46,482 bases of DNA from Flavobacterium sp. (GTDB lineage: Bacteria; Bacteroidota; Bacteroidia; Flavobacteriales; Flavobacteriaceae), in contig NZ_JAIXUB010000002.1 of assembly GCF_027484205.1 (NCBI RefSeq), positions 1 to 46,482 of the forward strand, written 5' to 3'. Position numbers and translations under genes: made by a program. Under the pieces are notes generated by a model. That model ran no database searches, was not told the DNA's origin, and was given only the letters and a program-made list of their open reading frames with translations. Positions 42,857 through 46,482 of the stretch are shown piece by piece (position 1 is the stretch's first letter; every line of letters starts with the position of its first letter).

Positions 42857-44143
42857 TTATAAATGCTTTGTAACTTTATCGATAGCGGTTATGGTAAAAT
42901 CTAAATCTTCATAAGAAAGTGCATCAGTTATAAACCATGTTTCGTATGCTGAAGGTGCAATATAAACTCCTTCATTTAATAATCCGTGAAAGAATTTTTT
43001 AAACTTATCATTATCACCTTTTTTAGCAGAGTTGAAATCAACTACAGGATTTGCATCAAAATGAATTGAAATCATTGAACCAACTCTATTGATAGTGAAT
43101 TCAACATTATTATTCGCTACTACCTTTCTAATTCCGTTTTCTAAATAAGCTGTTTTTTCTTCTAGTCTTTGATATATTTCTGAATCGTGATTTAATGATT
43201 GTAACATTGACAATCCTGCTGCCATTGCTAATGGATTTCCTGATAAAGTTCCTGCTTGATAAACTGGTCCAACTGGAGCAAGATAATTCATAATTTCATT
43301 ATTTGCAGCAAAAGCTCCAACAGGCAAACCGCCACCAATTACTTTACCGAAACAAACAATATCAGCTTGAATGTTATAAAGTTCTTGAGCTCCTCCTTTT
43401 GCAAGGCGAAATCCCGTCATTACTTCATCAAAAATAAGTAATGTGTTGTTTTTATTACAAAGACCTCTTAAATCCTCTAAAAAACCATTTTTAGGAGGAA
43501 CACAACCCATATTTCCTGCAACAGGTTCAATTATAATGGCTGCAATTTCATTTGGATTAGAATCAAAAAGCTCCTTAACACTTTCAATATCATTATAATT
43601 AGCTAATAATGTGTCTTTTGCTGTACCTTGAGTTACGCCAGGAGAATTTGGTGTTCCAAAAGTACTTGCTCCACTACCCGCTTGAATCAAAAAAGAATCG
43701 GAATGGCCGTGATAACATCCAGCAAATTTTATGATTTTATCTCTATTGGTATATCCACGTGCTAAACGAATAGCACTCATACAAGCTTCTGTACCTGAAT
43801 TAACAAATCTAATTTTATCAATATTTGGAACCATCGAAATTGCTAATTTGGCAATTTGAGTCTCAAGCTCTGTTGGCATTCCAAAAGAAGTACCTAGTTT
43901 TGCTCTTTCAGTAATTGCTTCAATAACAGGTTGGAACGCATGACCTAAAATCATTGGACCCCAAGAATTAATATAATCAATTAGTTTATTTCCATCTTCA
44001 TCAAAAAGATAAGCTCCTTTTGCACTTTTAACAAAAATTGGATTTCCTCCAACGCCTTTAAAAGCACGAACAGGAGAATTTACACCACCAGGAATTACTT
44101 TTTCTGCATCAGCAAATAACTGACTACTTCTTTCGTATAACAT
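42857..44143 (-). CDS. hemL: Glutamate-1-semialdehyde 2,1-aminomutase
   Basis: A 428-residue PLP enzyme of the C5 heme pathway that converts glutamate-1-semialdehyde to 5-aminolevulinate. The N-terminal [13 protein letters not shown] (17-29), VNSGTEA (114-120), [19 protein letters not shown] (238-246) and the Schiff-base Lys267 in [15 protein letters not shown] are all present. The length is usual. It lies 13 bp after the glucosaminidase gene on the same strand. Confidence 0.97.
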   Translation of the reverse strand: MLYERSSQLFADAEKVIPGGVNSPVRAFKGVGGNPIFVKSAKGAYLFDEDGNKLIDYINSWGPMILGHAFQPVIEAITERAKLGTSFGMPTELETQIAKLAISMVPNIDKIRFVNSGTEACMSAIRLARGYTNRDKIIKFAGCYHGHSDSFLIQAGSGASTFGTPNSPGVTQGTAKDTLLANYNDIESVKELFDSNPNEIAAIIIEPVAGNMGCVPPKNGFLEDLRGLCNKNNTLLIFDEVMTGFRLAKGGAQELYNIQADIVCFGKVIGGGLPVGAFAANNEIMNYLAPVGPVYQAGTLSGNPLAMAAGLSMLQSLNHDSEIYQRLEEKTAYLENGIRKVVANNNVEFTINRVGSMISIHFDANPVVDFNSAKKGDNDKFKKFFHGLLNEGVYIAPSAYETWFITDALSYEDLDFTITAIDKVTKHL

Positions 44144-44156
44144 TGTAAATATTTAA

Positions 44157-45050
44157 TTATTTGATTTCCAAAATTTGACCTATTGAAATGGCATTTTCAG
44201 AAATATTATTTTTCTTTTTTAAATCATCTATTGAGATATTATATCTTTTTGATATAGAATATAATGTATCTCCTTTAACTACTTCATGTGCTTTTTCTGG
44301 ACTTACTTTTTTGGGTTCAGAAGTTGTAGAAATTACTTGTTTTGTTTCAACATAATCAATTCCTAAAACTTCTGCATCGTATTTTTGAAGTTGGTATCTT
44401 TCAATTAATCCTATTAATTTTGATGGATATTTTGGATCCGTTGCATAACCTGCTTTTTTAAGTCCATTTGCCCAACCTTTATAATCATTTTTTTCTAATT
44501 TAAATAAAGGTTCATACCATTTTCTTCCTTTCAGAAAGGCAGCATAATCTTGATAAGAATCGTACACATTTTCATATTTTCTGAAACATTCTTGAAGTTC
44601 ATCATCATCATAATTTACTCCTGGACCTTGCCAATCTTTATGGCATTTAATTCCAAAATGATTGTTTGCCATTTGACTCAAACTACCTGTTCCTGCTCCA
44701 GACTCTAAAATGGCTTGGGCCAATGCAATACTAGCTGGAACACCATGATATTTCATATTGTCCATTGCTACTTTTTTATACTTATCGATATACTGAAGAA
44801 CTAATTCGGTTGTTACTTTAACTTTAGAAGTCGCCTCTAAAGTCTCCGTTTTTGATTCCGTTGGCAGATTATTATTTGGTTTTTCAGAAACTTTTACAGG
44901 CAAATTAGGTTTAGTAGTTTCAACTTTTTTTGTTGTAACAACAGGTTTGGTTTTTGTAGTAGAAGGTTTTGAAGTTCTTACAACTCCTTTATTTGTTCCA
45001 CACGCAACAAAGAATAAAATACTTATAACTAATACTATTTTCTTTATCAT
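44157..45050 (-). CDS. Glucosaminidase/LysM lipoprotein
   Basis: A 297-residue lipoprotein (FVACGTN; Cys17) with a Thr/Lys/Pro-rich linker (about 25-75), a glucosaminidase (FlgJ/GH73-type) domain at about 83-225 with the likely catalytic Glu116 in QAILESGAGTG and NNHFGIKC, and a C-terminal LysM domain at about 252-297 (VVKGDTLYSISKRYNISID). It cuts glycan strands of peptidoglycan. It overlaps the upstream PLP gene by 4 bp (ATGA), so the two are coupled. Confidence 0.92.
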   Translation of the reverse strand: MIKKIVLVISILFFVACGTNKGVVRTSKPSTTKTKPVVTTKKVETTKPNLPVKVSEKPNNNLPTESKTETLEATSKVKVTTELVLQYIDKYKKVAMDNMKYHGVPASIALAQAILESGAGTGSLSQMANNHFGIKCHKDWQGPGVNYDDDELQECFRKYENVYDSYQDYAAFLKGRKWYEPLFKLEKNDYKGWANGLKKAGYATDPKYPSKLIGLIERYQLQKYDAEVLGIDYVETKQVISTTSEPKKVSPEKAHEVVKGDTLYSISKRYNISIDDLKKKNNISENAISIGQILEIK

Positions 45051-45943
45051 ATTTTAATTATTGGTAAATTTTTAGCTCTCAACTTTAAATTCATTCCTTC
45101 AATTCCTTGCAAACCTCCGGTATGAATCGTAAGAATCTTTGAATTTTCAGGAAAATAATTTTTATTTATTAATTCTATAACGCCAAAAACCATCTTTCCA
45201 GTATAAATAGGATCTAATGGAATATTGTATTTTTCATTGAAATCATTAATAAAATTAATTAACTCATTTGAAACTTTTCCATATCCTCCAAAATGATAAT
45301 CAGAAATAATATTCCAGTTATCTTTTTTTGCAAATTTACAAATATCTTTTTTTAAAAAATCTCCTTTTAACGACGGAAATCCTAAAACCTTTTGATTAAA
45401 CGAAGAACTGTTTATAATTCCTGAAATTGTTCCTCCAGTTCCAATTGCACAACAAATAAAATCATAAGCAGCATCTTCATTAGTTATTATTTCTTCACAA
45501 CCTTTTATTGCTAAATCATTTGTTCCACCTTCAGGAATTAAATAAAATTGCTGATATTTAACTTTAAGATTTTCTATAAATTCAACAGTTGTCTTTTGAC
45601 GATACTCTTCTCTTGAAACAAACTCAAATTTCATTCCACAATCCTGTGCAAATTTCAAAGTCGGGTTACTATTGATTTCAGATGCTAACTCATTTCCTCT
45701 TATAATTCCAATTGTTTCAAATCCATTTACTTTTCCTGCAAATGCAACTGCGGCTATATGATTTGAAAACGCACCACCAAAAGTCACTAACTTTTTATAA
45801 TTGTTGTTTTTAGCAAATTCTAAATTGTATTTAAGTTTTCTAAATTTATTTCCCGAAACAAATGGATGAATTAAATCTTCACGTCGAATAAATAATTTTA
45901 CTGACGAATTTGGCAACACTATTTCTTGCGTTATTACTTCCAA
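45047..45943 (-). CDS. D-cysteine desulfhydrase/ACC deaminase-like PLP enzyme
   Basis: A 298-residue fold-type II PLP enzyme. REDLIHPFVSGNKFRKL (21-37) carries the cofactor lysine, TFGGAFSNH (about 54-62) contacts PLP, IPEGGTN and CCAIGTGGTISG form the phosphate loop, and IHTGGLQG closes the site. The family includes D-cysteine desulfhydrase and 1-aminocyclopropane-1-carboxylate deaminase; sequence does not separate them here. The start is TTG, the only suitable codon, 14 bp after a -7 box. Confidence 0.87.
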   Translation of the reverse strand: MEVITQEIVLPNSSVKLFIRREDLIHPFVSGNKFRKLKYNLEFAKNNNYKKLVTFGGAFSNHIAAVAFAGKVNGFETIGIIRGNELASEINSNPTLKFAQDCGMKFEFVSREEYRQKTTVEFIENLKVKYQQFYLIPEGGTNDLAIKGCEEIITNEDAAYDFICCAIGTGGTISGIINSSSFNQKVLGFPSLKGDFLKKDICKFAKKDNWNIISDYHFGGYGKVSNELINFINDFNEKYNIPLDPIYTGKMVFGVIELINKNYFPENSKILTIHTGGLQGIEGMNLKLRAKNLPIIKI

Positions 45944-45956
45944 AAGAATTTTTATG

Positions 45957-45964
45957 CAAAGGTA
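45957..45964 (-). promoter_or_regulatory. -7 promoter box of the desulfhydrase/glucosaminidase/hemL group
   Basis: TACCTTTG followed by CA on the minus strand, 13-14 bp before the TTG start. No clear -33 partner was seen. Confidence 0.5.
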
Positions 45965-45989
45965 ACTTTAGAAAATTAATCTCATAAAA

Positions 45990-46012
45990 AAAGGCACGAA
46001 AATCGTGCCTTT
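45990..46012 (-). terminator. Intrinsic terminator of the OmpA-family gene
   Basis: AAAGGCACGA (45990-45999), loop AAA, TCGTGCCTTT (46003-46012); perfect 10-bp stem with an A-run (T-run on the minus strand). It lies just after the OmpA-family stop. Confidence 0.9.
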
Positions 46013-46032
46013 AAATTATAAATAATATGTTA

Positions 46033-46482
46033 TTACAATTTCGTAATAATAAATTCTGATCTTCTGTTAGCTTGGTGTTGTTCTTCGCTACAGTTAGATT
46101 GGTTAGTTGGTTCGCAACCACAATCGTTAACTAGTTGTGATTCGCCATATCCTTTTCCTGTTAATCTGTTTTTAGCGATGCCTTTTGAGATTAACCATGC
46201 CATGGTTGATTTAGCTCTTCTGTCTGACAATGCTGCGTTGTATGCTGCTGTTTGACGACAATCTGTGTGGGAACGTACATCGATTTCCATAGTTGGATTT
46301 TGTTCCATTACGTCTAAGATTTTTGCTAATTCTAAAGCGGCATCTGGACGAATGAATGATTTATCTAAATCAAAATAGATGATTTTGATTCCAAAGGCTT
46401 TTGCTAAATCATCACCTGGTTTAACAGGTTTTTTACCTAACTCTAATTCAATAGGTACAAATGTTTTTCCTGTTTCGTTAGC
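46033..46482 (-). CDS. OmpA-family protein, C-terminal part (partial)
   Basis: A frame open from the window edge (46482) to the TAA at 46035-46033 gives 149 residues; the start lies outside the window. The OmpA C-terminal peptidoglycan-binding domain is complete: IKIIYFDLDKSFIRPDAALE, MEIDVRSHTDCRQTAAYN, LSDRRAKSTMAWLISKGI, NRLTGKGYGES and RRSEFIITKL. A Cys-rich insert CGCEPTNQSNCSEEQ is common in flavobacterial members that follow WD40/PD40 repeats. The internal ATG at 46308 is not the start. Confidence 0.92.
   Translation of the reverse strand, partial: ANETGKTFVPIELELGKKPVKPGDDLAKAFGIKIIYFDLDKSFIRPDAALELAKILDVMEQNPTMEIDVRSHTDCRQTAAYNAALSDRRAKSTMAWLISKGIAKNRLTGKGYGESQLVNDCGCEPTNQSNCSEEQHQANRRSEFIITKL

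Overview
The window is AT-rich DNA from a member of the Bacteroidota, most probably a Flavobacteriaceae (Flavobacterium-like) chromosome. The evidence is the recurrent TTG-N17..20-TAnnTTTG promoter form, a SusC/SusD pair, a GLPGLI-type protein, an OprP-independent 'putative porin', DUF2851 and KTSC proteins, many short lipoproteins with an S-C lipobox, and scarce Shine-Dalgarno sequences. No phage, transposase, integrase or CRISPR array is visible. The species cannot be fixed from the sequence alone.

Layout. 1-394 is the 5' end of a 16S rRNA gene on the minus strand, driven by three tandem promoters (600-823). 958-1040 is a dispersed hairpin element. 1073-5162 holds an FtsX/LolE-like permease, a NamZ muramidase, a YkgJ protein and a methyltransferase whose last codons run into a 23/24-bp repeat array, followed by a second hairpin element. 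5167-12119 is mostly minus-strand housekeeping: a class V aminotransferase, three secreted TonB_C/DUF2059 proteins, QueE, Der and Era, with a small membrane protein and a lipoprotein between. 12239-12311 is the initiator tRNA. 12368-19776 holds a J/KTSC protein, an acyl-CoA dehydrogenase, a helix-hairpin-helix protein, two amino-acid permeases, a PspC protein and DUF2851. 20000-21649 is a GLPGLI domain fused to a PNGase F-like domain. 21695-23813 is a cysteine-synthase/CBS-pair gene followed by a zeta-toxin-like kinase and a 57-residue partner that is easily missed. 23890-23985 is a third hairpin element. 24025-32637 holds a putative porin and a SusC/SusD locus with two extra lipoproteins. 32836-38433 holds RNase HII, LipB, a lipoprotein, LysRS and a secreted protein.

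38470-41827 is the most interesting block: an MbnP-family protein, a MauG/CCP-type di-heme lipoprotein (MbnH-like), a cysteine-bearing beta-barrel protein, and upstream a small membrane-anchored protein with a CNGKCH motif. These look like one envelope metal (probably copper) system without any methanobactin genes in view. A strong hairpin between mbnP-like and mbnH-like genes could set their ratio. Two Spy/DUF4890-like periplasmic proteins lie divergently beside it. 42857-46482 ends with HemL, a glucosaminidase/LysM lipoprotein, a D-cysteine desulfhydrase-like enzyme and the C-terminus of an OmpA-family protein that runs off the window.

The main candidate for something undescribed at the DNA/RNA level is the hairpin element: three diverged copies share flanks but have different stem sequences that still pair, and each sits downstream of a gene in the same orientation.
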